Shown: positions 15,434-21,591 of the stretch, in pieces
Layout: every line of letters starts with the position of its first letter
Numbering within the stretch: the stretch's first letter is position 1
Source: CAWUIO01 sp963922455
GTDB taxonomy: Bacteria; Bacteroidota; Bacteroidia; Cytophagales; Microscillaceae
DNA: 23,790 nucleotides
Direction of reading: 5' to 3'
Assembly (NCBI GenBank): GCA_963922455.1
Contig: CAWUIO010000099.1
Coordinates: forward strand, 1-23,790
Notes under the pieces: generated by a model
Told to the model about the DNA's origin: nothing
Databases searched by the model: none
Seen by the model: only the letters and a program-made list of their open reading frames with translations
Program-made: the position numbers and the translations under genes

Positions 15434-15471
15434 ACCAGACACGTGTTCTAAAATTAAACACTTAGTGCACT

Positions 15472-16797
15472 ATGCAGCAGCCAAATTTTTCATCTCATAT
15501 CCCAACTACCGATAAGCCTAGGGTAGTCGTAGTTGGGGGCGGTTTTGCCGGCCTAGAACTGGTAAAATCCCTTCGAAACGCCGACGTTCAAGTCGTTTTG
15601 ATTGATAAGCGTAATCACCACACCTTCCAACCGCTATTATACCAAGTAGCCACCTCGGGTCTGGAGTCTAGCTCCATTATTTTTCCCTTTAGGAAGCGCT
15701 TTGGTAGACAAAAAGATTTTTATTTCCGGCTAGGGGAGGTACAACAGATTGTACCCGAGCAAAACTGTTTGTTTACCTCTATTGGTAAAATTGACTATGA
15801 CTACCTGGTACTGGCTACCGGTACCGTAAGCAATTATTACGGAAATCAAGAAATAGAAAAACACGCCCTTCCCCTCAAATCCATTGAGGATTCCATCAAA
15901 ATCCGTAACCGGATCTTGTACAACTTCGAGAAGTCCCTGCTCATAGAGGATGATGAACGGCGCAATAGCCTGATCGATTTTGTGATTGTTGGAGGAGGGC
16001 CCACGGGCGTGGAGGTGGCCGGCGCCTTAGCCGAGTTGCGGTCTCACGTATTTCCCTGCGATTACCCAGAATTAAACTTGATGGAAATGGATATCCACTT
16101 GGTGGAGGGGGGACCTCGTTTGTTGGGGGCTATGTCAGAAAATGCCGGAGCCAAATCCCAAGCCTTCTTAGAAAAGATGGGAGTACAAATCCACTTAAAC
16201 AAGCTGGTCAAGAGCTACGACGGCTATACCGTTACGTTTTCGGATGGCGAGCAAATGATTACCCAGAACTTGATTTGGGCGGCCGGCGTCACGGGTTCAC
16301 CTATTCCGGGGGTTCCTCAAGAGGCCTTGGTGCGGGGCAACCGGATTCAAGTAGACGAGCAAAATAAAGTGATCGGCACGGAAAATATGTTTGCCCTAGG
16401 CGATATTGCCGCCATGATCACAGAAGACTTGCCCAAAGGGCACCCGCAATTAGCTCAACCCGCCATCCAACAAGGGAAATTACTGGGTAAAAATATCCAC
16501 AATATCCTCCAAGGAAAGCCCCTCAAATCATTTAAATACCTAGATAAGGGCTCCCTGGCTACCATTGGCCGCAACAAAGCCGTGGCCGATATAGGAAACT
16601 GGAAGATGGCCGGGATTTTTGCCTGGTTTGTCTGGATTTTCGTTCACCTGTTTTTCCTGGTAGGCTTCCGTAACCGGGTCTTTGTCTTTATGGACTGGGT
16701 AAGCAATTACTTTTCGTATGACCGAAGCAACCGACTGATTATTGGCGACTTAGGGGTAGACCAACCCGCCGATGAACCGGAGGCGGCTCACTCTTAA
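15472..16797 (+). CDS. ndh: Type II NADH:quinone oxidoreductase (NDH-2)
   Basis: The protein has 441 residues, the usual size for NDH-2, a non-proton-pumping membrane-associated flavoenzyme that passes electrons from NADH to quinone (menaquinone in most Bacteroidota). An FAD-binding motif, VVVGGGFAGLEL, is at about 18-30. HHTFQPLLYQVATSG follows, a hallmark of this family. The NAD-binding motif VIVGGGPTGVEVAGALAEL is at about 167-185, and the second FAD motif FALGDIA at about 307-313. The C-terminal segment FAWFVWIFVHLFFLVGF (about 382-398) is the expected hydrophobic membrane-docking helix. The ATG at 15472 lies 16 residues before the first motif. It is probably co-transcribed with the preceding hydrolase. 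Repeat R5 starts 22 nt after the stop. Confidence 0.93.
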   Translation: MQQPNFSSHIPTTDKPRVVVVGGGFAGLELVKSLRNADVQVVLIDKRNHHTFQPLLYQVATSGLESSSIIFPFRKRFGRQKDFYFRLGEVQQIVPEQNCLFTSIGKIDYDYLVLATGTVSNYYGNQEIEKHALPLKSIEDSIKIRNRILYNFEKSLLIEDDERRNSLIDFVIVGGGPTGVEVAGALAELRSHVFPCDYPELNLMEMDIHLVEGGPRLLGAMSENAGAKSQAFLEKMGVQIHLNKLVKSYDGYTVTFSDGEQMITQNLIWAAGVTGSPIPGVPQEALVRGNRIQVDEQNKVIGTENMFALGDIAAMITEDLPKGHPQLAQPAIQQGKLLGKNIHNILQGKPLKSFKYLDKGSLATIGRNKAVADIGNWKMAGIFAWFVWIFVHLFFLVGFRNRVFVFMDWVSNYFSYDRSNRLIIGDLGVDQPADEPEAAHS

Positions 16798-16818
16798 GTT
16801 CTGCCTATATATGATTTT

Positions 16819-16946
16819 GGGGCTGCCCCCGGCGGTCTACGTTCGGGCCTAATTGCCTGAGTCTTGCCGCCGGGGTCGGGCTATCGCTACTCGCTGGCCA
16901 ACCCGCCACCAGCGGCGAGCTCAAACAGGCCGCTCTATCCCTCAGC
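16819..16946 (+). repeat. Dispersed intergenic repeat R, copy R5 (full length)
   Basis: GGGGCTG at 16819 is followed by a 9-bp stem, CCCCGGCGG (16827-16835) with CCGCCGGGG (16867-16875), and a 31-nt loop. The tail runs to ATCCCTCAGC. Its stem differs from the CGCGC type of the other copies at several positions on both arms, keeping full pairing. It lies 22 nt past the ndh stop in the sense orientation. A purine-rich P copy directly follows. Confidence 0.87.
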
Positions 16947-16953
16947 TTTTTAC

Positions 16954-16984
16954 AGAATAGAGAGCAGAGAAGCGGGAGGAGAGA
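16954..16984 (+). repeat. Purine-rich P repeat, short copy P2
   Basis: This 31-nt segment, starting AGAATAGAGAGCAG, is identical to 17166-17196 in copy P3. After it the two copies diverge. It follows the tail of R5 by 7 nt. Confidence 0.75.
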
Positions 16985-17017
16985 CGACCGCTTAGAACCA
17001 AAGCATAAAAATCAGTA

Positions 17018-17046
17018 CATGTCCTCTCGACCGTCGGGAGAGATCT
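17018..17046 (-). repeat. Small hairpin repeat, AGATCyCTC...GACA type (first copy)
   Basis: On the minus strand this reads AGATCTCTC, a short loop, then GTCGAGAGGACA. The arms CTCTC (17024-17028) and GAGAG (17038-17042) pair. It matches 17105-17133 in the opposite orientation at most positions. It looks like a member of the short palindromic repeats found in many genomes of this phylum; the family match is inferred. Confidence 0.4.
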
Positions 17047-17104
17047 TGGGCCTGGGGTGATTCGGTGTTTGATTTACATCTATATCCTAATAATTCAAGC
17101 GCTA

Positions 17105-17133
17105 AGATCCCTCCTCATGTCGGGATGACAAGG
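17105..17133 (+). repeat. Small hairpin repeat, AGATCyCTC...GACA type (second copy)
   Basis: It reads AGATCCCTC, a short loop, then GTCGGGATGACA. ATCCC (17107-17111) pairs with GGGAT (17122-17126). It is an inverted relative of the element at 17018-17046. The rest of 16985-17358 shows no gene. Confidence 0.4.
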
Positions 17134-17164
17134 GATTATACATAATGTCATAGCTTGCCTTTTA

Positions 17165-17242
17165 TAGAATAGAGAGCAGAGAAGCGGGAGGAGAGATTAA
17201 GATTTGTTGTTTGGGTTTCCCCTGCTCGTGCTCGTATCCCCA
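17165..17242 (+). repeat. P repeat, long copy P3, upstream of the Uma2 gene
   Basis: A repeat of about 78 nt. Positions 17171-17215 are identical to 18055-18099 downstream of the Uma2 gene (45 nt). After TTTGGG this copy lacks five bases (AGTAG) present in P4; similarity then resumes (TTTCCCCTGC...CTCGTA...CCCC). Confidence 0.87.
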
Positions 17243-17358
17243 GCGGGTGTTTCCTTCCTTTCCCAGCGAAGAATAAACGTGTGTACAGGCCAGTCTTCAT
17301 TGCGCAATTGAAGATTATAAGTTAACTTAAAGGTATAGAAGACTTAGCCTGAGAAAAT

Positions 17359-18015
17359 ATGAAGCTAGTATTGGAACAATTAATTGACTCTCCGGAAGCG
17401 TACTTGATTATACAAGAGGCCCTGGCTATGCTCCATCGTGAAAAAGAAAGACGGCTCAAGTTTTATGAAGAGATCGATGAACAACAAAAGGTGGAGTTTA
17501 TCAATGGGGAAATTATAGTCCACTCGCCAGTAACTAAACGGCATAACCACATTAATGGGCTTGTATTTCGCTTAATGAGTGCCTATGTGGATGCCCGCCA
17601 ACTAGGTTTTGTGGGGATAGAAAAAGTTATGGTTTCCCTAACCCGCAATGATTACGAGCCTGATATTTGTTATTTTCAGCCAGAAAAAGCGAGGGTTTTT
17701 GAGGACAAACAAACCCTTTTTCCGGCTCCTGACTTAGTGGTAGAGGTACTTTCCCCTTCCACCGAGACCCGGGACAGAGGTGTCAAGTTTAATGATTATG
17801 CGGCCCACGGCATTCAGGAATATTGGATTATAGACCCAGAGGGGTCTATCATTGAGCAATATTTTCTGGAAGCTCAAAACTATCAGCTACACATTAAAGC
17901 CCGGGATGGCATGATCCAGAGTGAGGCATTAGCCGGGTTTAGTATTCCTATTGAAGCTATTTTTTCGGAAAGGGAGAATCTAAAAACCTTGGCTACATTA
18001 TTAACCCTTTCCTGA
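17359..18015 (+). CDS. Uma2-family (DUF820) restriction-nuclease-fold protein
   Basis: The protein has 218 residues, somewhat longer than the usual 180-200 because of an N-terminal helix (about 1-35). The PD-(D/E)xK-type core is recognisable: VEFINGEIIVHSP with Glu46/Glu51, YEPDICYF with Asp102, APDLVVEVLSPST with Glu129, then Lys143 in RGVKFNDYAAHGIQEYWIIDPE. Uma2 proteins are very numerous in Cyanobacteria and occur in Bacteroidota. They are predicted endonucleases of unknown biological role, some thought to move with small elements. No methyltransferase or toxin/antitoxin partner is adjacent. The gene is flanked by P3 and P4, direct repeats identical over 45 nt, which suggests gain or duplication as a unit of about 0.9 kb. 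Confidence 0.9.
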   Translation: MKLVLEQLIDSPEAYLIIQEALAMLHREKERRLKFYEEIDEQQKVEFINGEIIVHSPVTKRHNHINGLVFRLMSAYVDARQLGFVGIEKVMVSLTRNDYEPDICYFQPEKARVFEDKQTLFPAPDLVVEVLSPSTETRDRGVKFNDYAAHGIQEYWIIDPEGSIIEQYFLEAQNYQLHIKARDGMIQSEALAGFSIPIEAIFSERENLKTLATLLTLS

Positions 18016-18048
18016 TTGAGATTTTTAACCTGGCACAGGCCATATTTT

Positions 18049-18130
18049 TAGAGGAGAGAGCAGAGAAGCGGGAGGAGAGATTAAGATTTGTTGTTTGGGA
18101 GTAGTTTCCCCTGCCCGAGCTCGTACCCCC
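18049..18130 (+). repeat. P repeat, long copy P4, downstream of the Uma2 gene
   Basis: A direct-repeat partner of P3, starting 34 nt after the Uma2 stop. Positions 18055-18099 are identical to 17171-17215. An AGTAG insertion follows, then further similarity through TTTCCCCTGC and CTCGTACCCCC. Confidence 0.87.
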
Positions 18131-18164
18131 AATTAAAAAAAGACGGCTAGCACAAGGAAGTGCC

Positions 18165-18184
18165 TGGCCTTACTAGGCCATTTT
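18165..18184 (+). terminator. Candidate intrinsic terminator after the Uma2 gene
   Basis: TGGCCT-tact-AGGCCA (18165-18180) is a perfect 6-bp hairpin followed by TTTTAA. A second hairpin without a T run follows at 18198-18219 (TTGGCTT/AAGCCAA). The position is 150 nt past the Uma2 stop. The short T run keeps confidence modest. Confidence 0.45.
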
Positions 18185-18263
18185 AAGTCAGCCCGCCTTG
18201 GCTTTTAGCCACAAGCCAACCTAGAAACGCGATCTAGCAGTTTTACGCCATACCCAAGCAACT

Positions 18264-18391
18264 GGCTTAGGGATAGAGCGGCTTGTTTGAGCCCGCCGCT
18301 GGTAGTGGGTGGGCCGGCGAGTAGCGAAAGCCCGGCCCGCGCTGGTACCCTTGGGCAAGGTATCCCTACCTGTTTTGCGCGGGCAAGCCCC
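18264..18391 (-). repeat. Dispersed intergenic repeat R, copy R6 (full length)
   Basis: Read on minus from 18391: GGGGCTT, then the stem GCCCGCGC/GCGCGGGC (18377-18384 with 18335-18342) and a 34-nt loop that can form its own TACC/GGTA pairing. The tail ends in ATCCCTAAGCC at 18264. The head lies 66 nt past the stop of the fusion gene and right after its terminator. The tail subtype matches R1. Confidence 0.86.
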
Positions 18392-18394
18392 TTA

Positions 18395-18438
18395 TAAAAA
18401 GCCGATATACCCTTTGGAGAATATAGGATATATCGGCT
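18395..18438 (-). terminator. Intrinsic terminator of the dioxygenase-methyltransferase gene
   Basis: On the minus strand AGCCGATATA (from 18438) pairs perfectly with TATATCGGCT (ending at 18400). Three further pairs (one G-T) extend the stem inward, and TTTTT follows. The hairpin starts 18 nt past the stop at 18457. This is the clearest terminator in the window. Confidence 0.8.
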
Positions 18439-18456
18439 AGTTCCGCAAGGCTTAAT

Positions 18457-20109
18457 TTAAGCTTTCTGAGCGACTAAGAGGTAACGAGTAGACGGGCAAG
18501 TATCTTCATTTTCGCTGATAGGGGTCAGGGAAGCGGCATCGTAGACATCTACTTGGCCCCCAAAGGCTTCGATAAAATAGTCACGTACCCGGTTCATAGG
18601 CGGCAGGAAACGGTCATGCTCCCCTTCATAGGTAACCCGCACCTTGCCGTCCATCTTATTCACATTGATTATGCTGCTCCTTTGATAGGTGTGGTTGTCT
18701 TTCTCGATCAAGCGGGGGCTACGTAGGGAAGCAATCTGGCCACAGTTGGAGAAAATGGTATTGGGATACCAGCGAATGTGGTCGGGCGTGATAAAGTCAC
18801 CAAAGAAGTAGCCGCCTGAATTGGTAATTTGGGCCGCTTTCCGGATTACGTTTTCCAGGAATTGGTGGTCGACATACTGAAAAACATTGAGCCCACAGTA
18901 GGTGAGGTCCCACATTTGTACGGCTGGGTCAAGCTCTAAGGCATCTCCCACCTCGGCTCTAATGTGTTTGGAAGCTTCCTTGATCATCGCCTCCGAGAGA
19001 TCAATTCCTAAAAGATTATCCGAATTAAAACCGAGCTCCTTGATCATAAAGCGTTCCATGAGGCCAGTACCGCAGCCAATGGAGAGGAGGCTAAGGTTTT
19101 GAAAGTCAAGGGCATAGTGATCTTTAACGTGGCGCAAGTACTTGCCAATAAAGTTATCAAGGCAGGGCTTTCCGATAATTTCATCGTATACAGATGCGTA
19201 ATTGTGGAAGGAGTCATTGGTTTTGCCTTCTTCTCGGAGTTCTTTTTGTAGTTTGGCGGCTTCTTTGAGTTCCCAGCTGAGTAATTTCCAAAATTGAGAG
19301 TGGGTATGGTGCCCATTTTCATCCAGGTGTTCTTCTAAATCCTGGATGAGACGGTTCCAGTGTTTGAGATCGTACAGATCTTGGATCATATCTTCCAAGC
19401 TGAGGCGGTCGTGCTGGGGAAGCTCCTCTTTGGCCCGCTTAATCTGGCGAATGACTTCTACGGTATTGCGCAGCCAGGTAATATAATCGGCGCAGGGCCC
19501 TTCTTCCCGGCGTAGTACGCGGGTTTCGGGAAGGGCTAGGAAAGCTCCACCACTGGTGCGTAAGATTTTATTTTCGTAGAAATCAAAGATGCGGGCATCG
19601 GCCGTTACGGCCTCAGAGCGGTCAAAGTTCCCGTAAATGTGCAGGCTTAGATAAGGCTCTTCCCCTTCGGAGTTGCCCATTTGGTGGACGAGTTCGTGGC
19701 CCACCCCGATAATTTGACCGGCTTTGGCAAAATTGCGCGAGAGGGTGCGAATTTCTCCATCTTGGGCTAGGAAGATGGCGTGTTCGGCTTTTCCAAAGAC
19801 TTGAACAGTACCCCACATAGTATATCCGTGGTCGTGAATCCCCGAAAAATCCCCCGGGTTCCAAGACATAACCATGATATCAAAAAAACCACCATCATAG
19901 ACCATATTACGCCCGTATCCATCCTGCAAGGGATGATCAAAGTCAGACCAAGGCATGAGGTCTTCGGCTGTGACTTGGGCTTCCCGGACAATTTTTTTCA
20001 ATTTTCCGGTGCTCATTTCTTCACTCGACTCGATGGATTCAATAATATACTGCAGTGATTTAGGCAAGGTGATCTTCTCACCATTTTGGGAAGTTTGGGT
20101 ATGATTCAT
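18457..20109 (-). CDS. Cysteine dioxygenase-like cupin fused to a SAM methyltransferase
   Basis: A 550-residue, two-domain protein. Residues about 45-170 match type I cysteine dioxygenase: substrate residues Tyr65/Arg67 in YGRNMV (human Tyr58/Arg60), iron ligands His92 and His94 (IHDHG) and His142, and the Ser155-His157-Tyr159 triad in SLHIY (human Ser153-His155-Tyr157). The Cys that forms the Cys-Tyr crosslink in mammals is absent, as in bacterial enzymes. After a helical linker (about 205-300), residues 301-550 form a class I methyltransferase with SAM motif LLSIGCGTGLMERF (341-354) and acidic LGIDLSEAM. The protein may oxygenate a thiol and methylate the product or a related compound. No signal peptide is present, so it is cytoplasmic. 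The ATG at 20107-20109 fits the promoter candidate, and a terminator follows the gene. Confidence 0.88.
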   Translation of the reverse strand: MNHTQTSQNGEKITLPKSLQYIIESIESSEEMSTGKLKKIVREAQVTAEDLMPWSDFDHPLQDGYGRNMVYDGGFFDIMVMSWNPGDFSGIHDHGYTMWGTVQVFGKAEHAIFLAQDGEIRTLSRNFAKAGQIIGVGHELVHQMGNSEGEEPYLSLHIYGNFDRSEAVTADARIFDFYENKILRTSGGAFLALPETRVLRREEGPCADYITWLRNTVEVIRQIKRAKEELPQHDRLSLEDMIQDLYDLKHWNRLIQDLEEHLDENGHHTHSQFWKLLSWELKEAAKLQKELREEGKTNDSFHNYASVYDEIIGKPCLDNFIGKYLRHVKDHYALDFQNLSLLSIGCGTGLMERFMIKELGFNSDNLLGIDLSEAMIKEASKHIRAEVGDALELDPAVQMWDLTYCGLNVFQYVDHQFLENVIRKAAQITNSGGYFFGDFITPDHIRWYPNTIFSNCGQIASLRSPRLIEKDNHTYQRSSIINVNKMDGKVRVTYEGEHDRFLPPMNRVRDYFIEAFGGQVDVYDAASLTPISENEDTCPSTRYLLVAQKA

Positions 20110-20133
20110 ATCTTGGAGAGATTATCTAATAGA

Positions 20134-20152
20134 ATGCCCAAAAATAGGGCAT
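20134..20152 (-). promoter_or_regulatory. Promoter -7 element inside an inverted repeat, upstream of the fusion gene
   Basis: On the minus strand TATTTTTG (20146-20139) matches the Bacteroidota -7 consensus TAnnTTTG exactly. TTTT lies 19 nt upstream in place of TTTG. The element is framed by ATGCCC (20134-20139) and GGGCAT (20147-20152), a perfect inverted repeat in which a repressor could bind. The expected leader is about 20-25 nt. Confidence 0.42.
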
Positions 20153-20235
20153 AAACGTCTTTATTAAAATTGGGCTGAGCGCTATTTCTACCAATTGCTT
20201 GCCAATGTAGGCCCTAACAGGATTAATCTAATACC

Positions 20236-21504
20236 ATGTTTTACCCACGCTTACAAAAATCTCTGGCTGGTGCCTCACCTTGGGTTTTGAATGCCTTTAT
20301 TTTGATGACGGCCTTCTCTACGTACTTTTGTGCCTATGGGTTTAGAAGGCCCATGTCGGCGGCTCAGTTTTTGGAGGAAGCCTACTGGGGAGTTGATTGG
20401 AAGCTGCTCATATTAATTTCTCAAATTCTGGGCTATGCAAGCGCCAAGTTTGTGGGGATCAAGTGGATTTCGGAAGTTCCTAAAGATGCCGGGGTCTTAG
20501 TCCGGTGGATTATGGGTTTATTGACCCTATCGGGCTTGAGCTGGTTTTTATTTGCTCTTTTACCACCTCCTTGGGCCATCGTGTTTGTATTTGTGAATGG
20601 CTTCCCCTTGGGTTTGATCTGGGGTTTGGTGTTTAGTTTTCTGGAAGGGAGGCAGTATACCGAAATATTAGGGGCGGGGCTTAGTGCTAGTTTTATTTTT
20701 GCTGGGGCGTTTAGCCTAGTTGTGGGCAATACGGTCCTGGATTGGGGCATTACCGAGTCTTGGATGCCTTTTTATGCCAGTATGATCTATTGGCTGCCTA
20801 TGCTGGTTTCGGTTTGGCTTTTGGGCCATACACCGGCCCCCTCCCCAGAAGATATTGCCTTGAGAAAAGTGCGCAAACCTATGGATGCGGCCAATCGTAA
20901 GGCATTTTTTGCCCGTTTTGGTTGGGGCCTTATGGCTATGACGCTAGCCTATATGTTTTTAAACGCCTATCGGGAAATACGCAGTAATTTTGCCAGCGAA
21001 ATTGTGGGCAAAGATAATTTAGACAGTTTTTCTCAGCTTGAGCTTTTGGTAAGTATCGTTTTGTTGGTCATCCTGGGCTTATTTTACCGCATCAAAAATA
21101 ATAAACATGCCTTTTTGTATACGACCTACACCATTACCTTAGGTTCTATTCTGGTAGGAATAGCCACCTTGGCCTACCATGCGCAGTGGATTGATGCTTG
21201 GGTTTGGATGTTTTTGGTGGGCTTAGGCACCTACATTGGCTATATACCGATGGGGACTTTTTTGTTTGACCGTTTATTAGGGGCCAGCAATTGGCCAGGC
21301 ACGGCTGGTTTTTTGATTTATTTTATCGACACCTTTGCCTACTTGGCTACCATCTCGCTCTTAATTGTCAAAAACTTTGTCTTTAAGGACTTTAACTGGA
21401 TCAATTTCTTAGGGCAATTTGGGTATACCCTGGCTTTGGCCAATGCAGGGCTGATGCTCGTGGCCATTCTCTTTTTCCGCCAATCTTTGCAGGCTCAAGA
21501 TTAA
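20236..21504 (+). CDS. DUF5690-family, MFS-like multi-spanning membrane protein
   Basis: A 422-residue, strongly hydrophobic protein with about 11-12 predicted membrane segments. The N-terminal AFSTYFCAYGFRRPMSAAQF recalls the start of DUF5690 proteins of Bacteroidota, which resemble major facilitator transporters such as organophosphate antiporters. A charged central loop (about 205-225, PAPSPEDIALRKVRKPMDAA) separates two six-helix halves. GTYIGYIPMGTFLFDRLLGA lies in the second half and is another family-like stretch. The substrate is unknown. It is divergent from the dioxygenase-methyltransferase gene with 126 nt between starts, which allows shared regulation but proves no link. A DUF3857 gene follows on the same strand. 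Confidence 0.85.
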   Translation: MFYPRLQKSLAGASPWVLNAFILMTAFSTYFCAYGFRRPMSAAQFLEEAYWGVDWKLLILISQILGYASAKFVGIKWISEVPKDAGVLVRWIMGLLTLSGLSWFLFALLPPPWAIVFVFVNGFPLGLIWGLVFSFLEGRQYTEILGAGLSASFIFAGAFSLVVGNTVLDWGITESWMPFYASMIYWLPMLVSVWLLGHTPAPSPEDIALRKVRKPMDAANRKAFFARFGWGLMAMTLAYMFLNAYREIRSNFASEIVGKDNLDSFSQLELLVSIVLLVILGLFYRIKNNKHAFLYTTYTITLGSILVGIATLAYHAQWIDAWVWMFLVGLGTYIGYIPMGTFLFDRLLGASNWPGTAGFLIYFIDTFAYLATISLLIVKNFVFKDFNWINFLGQFGYTLALANAGLMLVAILFFRQSLQAQD

Positions 21505-21525
21505 ATTAAAGGTTTGTTAATTTAA
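21501..21525. other. AT-rich inverted repeat at the end of the DUF5690 gene
   Basis: TTAAATTAA (21501-21509, containing the TAA stop) and TTAATTTAA (21517-21525) form a perfect 9-bp but AT-only stem with a 7-nt loop. It is too weak for a standard terminator and may be a binding site or chance in AT-rich sequence. Confidence 0.3.
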
Positions 21526-21591
21526 TAAGCCTTGAAATTTTCAAATTATGGGGTAAATTCGTGCTTCAACCTATATTACCTTTCTTTTAGC

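Noticed and set aside
168..18391. R copies as integron attC sites
   Set aside because: They have stems with variable loops and follow genes, but lack the GTTRRRY/RYYYAAC core ends. Genes run in both orientations, and no integrase is present.
16798..18456. CRISPR array from the repeated P and R units
   Set aside because: Repeats are few, unevenly spaced, of different types and in both orientations, with no cas gene.
18457..20109. Fusion gene as OvoA/EgtB-type sulfoxide synthase
   Set aside because: Those enzymes have DinB and FGE-sulfatase domains before the methyltransferase; here the N-terminal domain has cysteine dioxygenase motifs.
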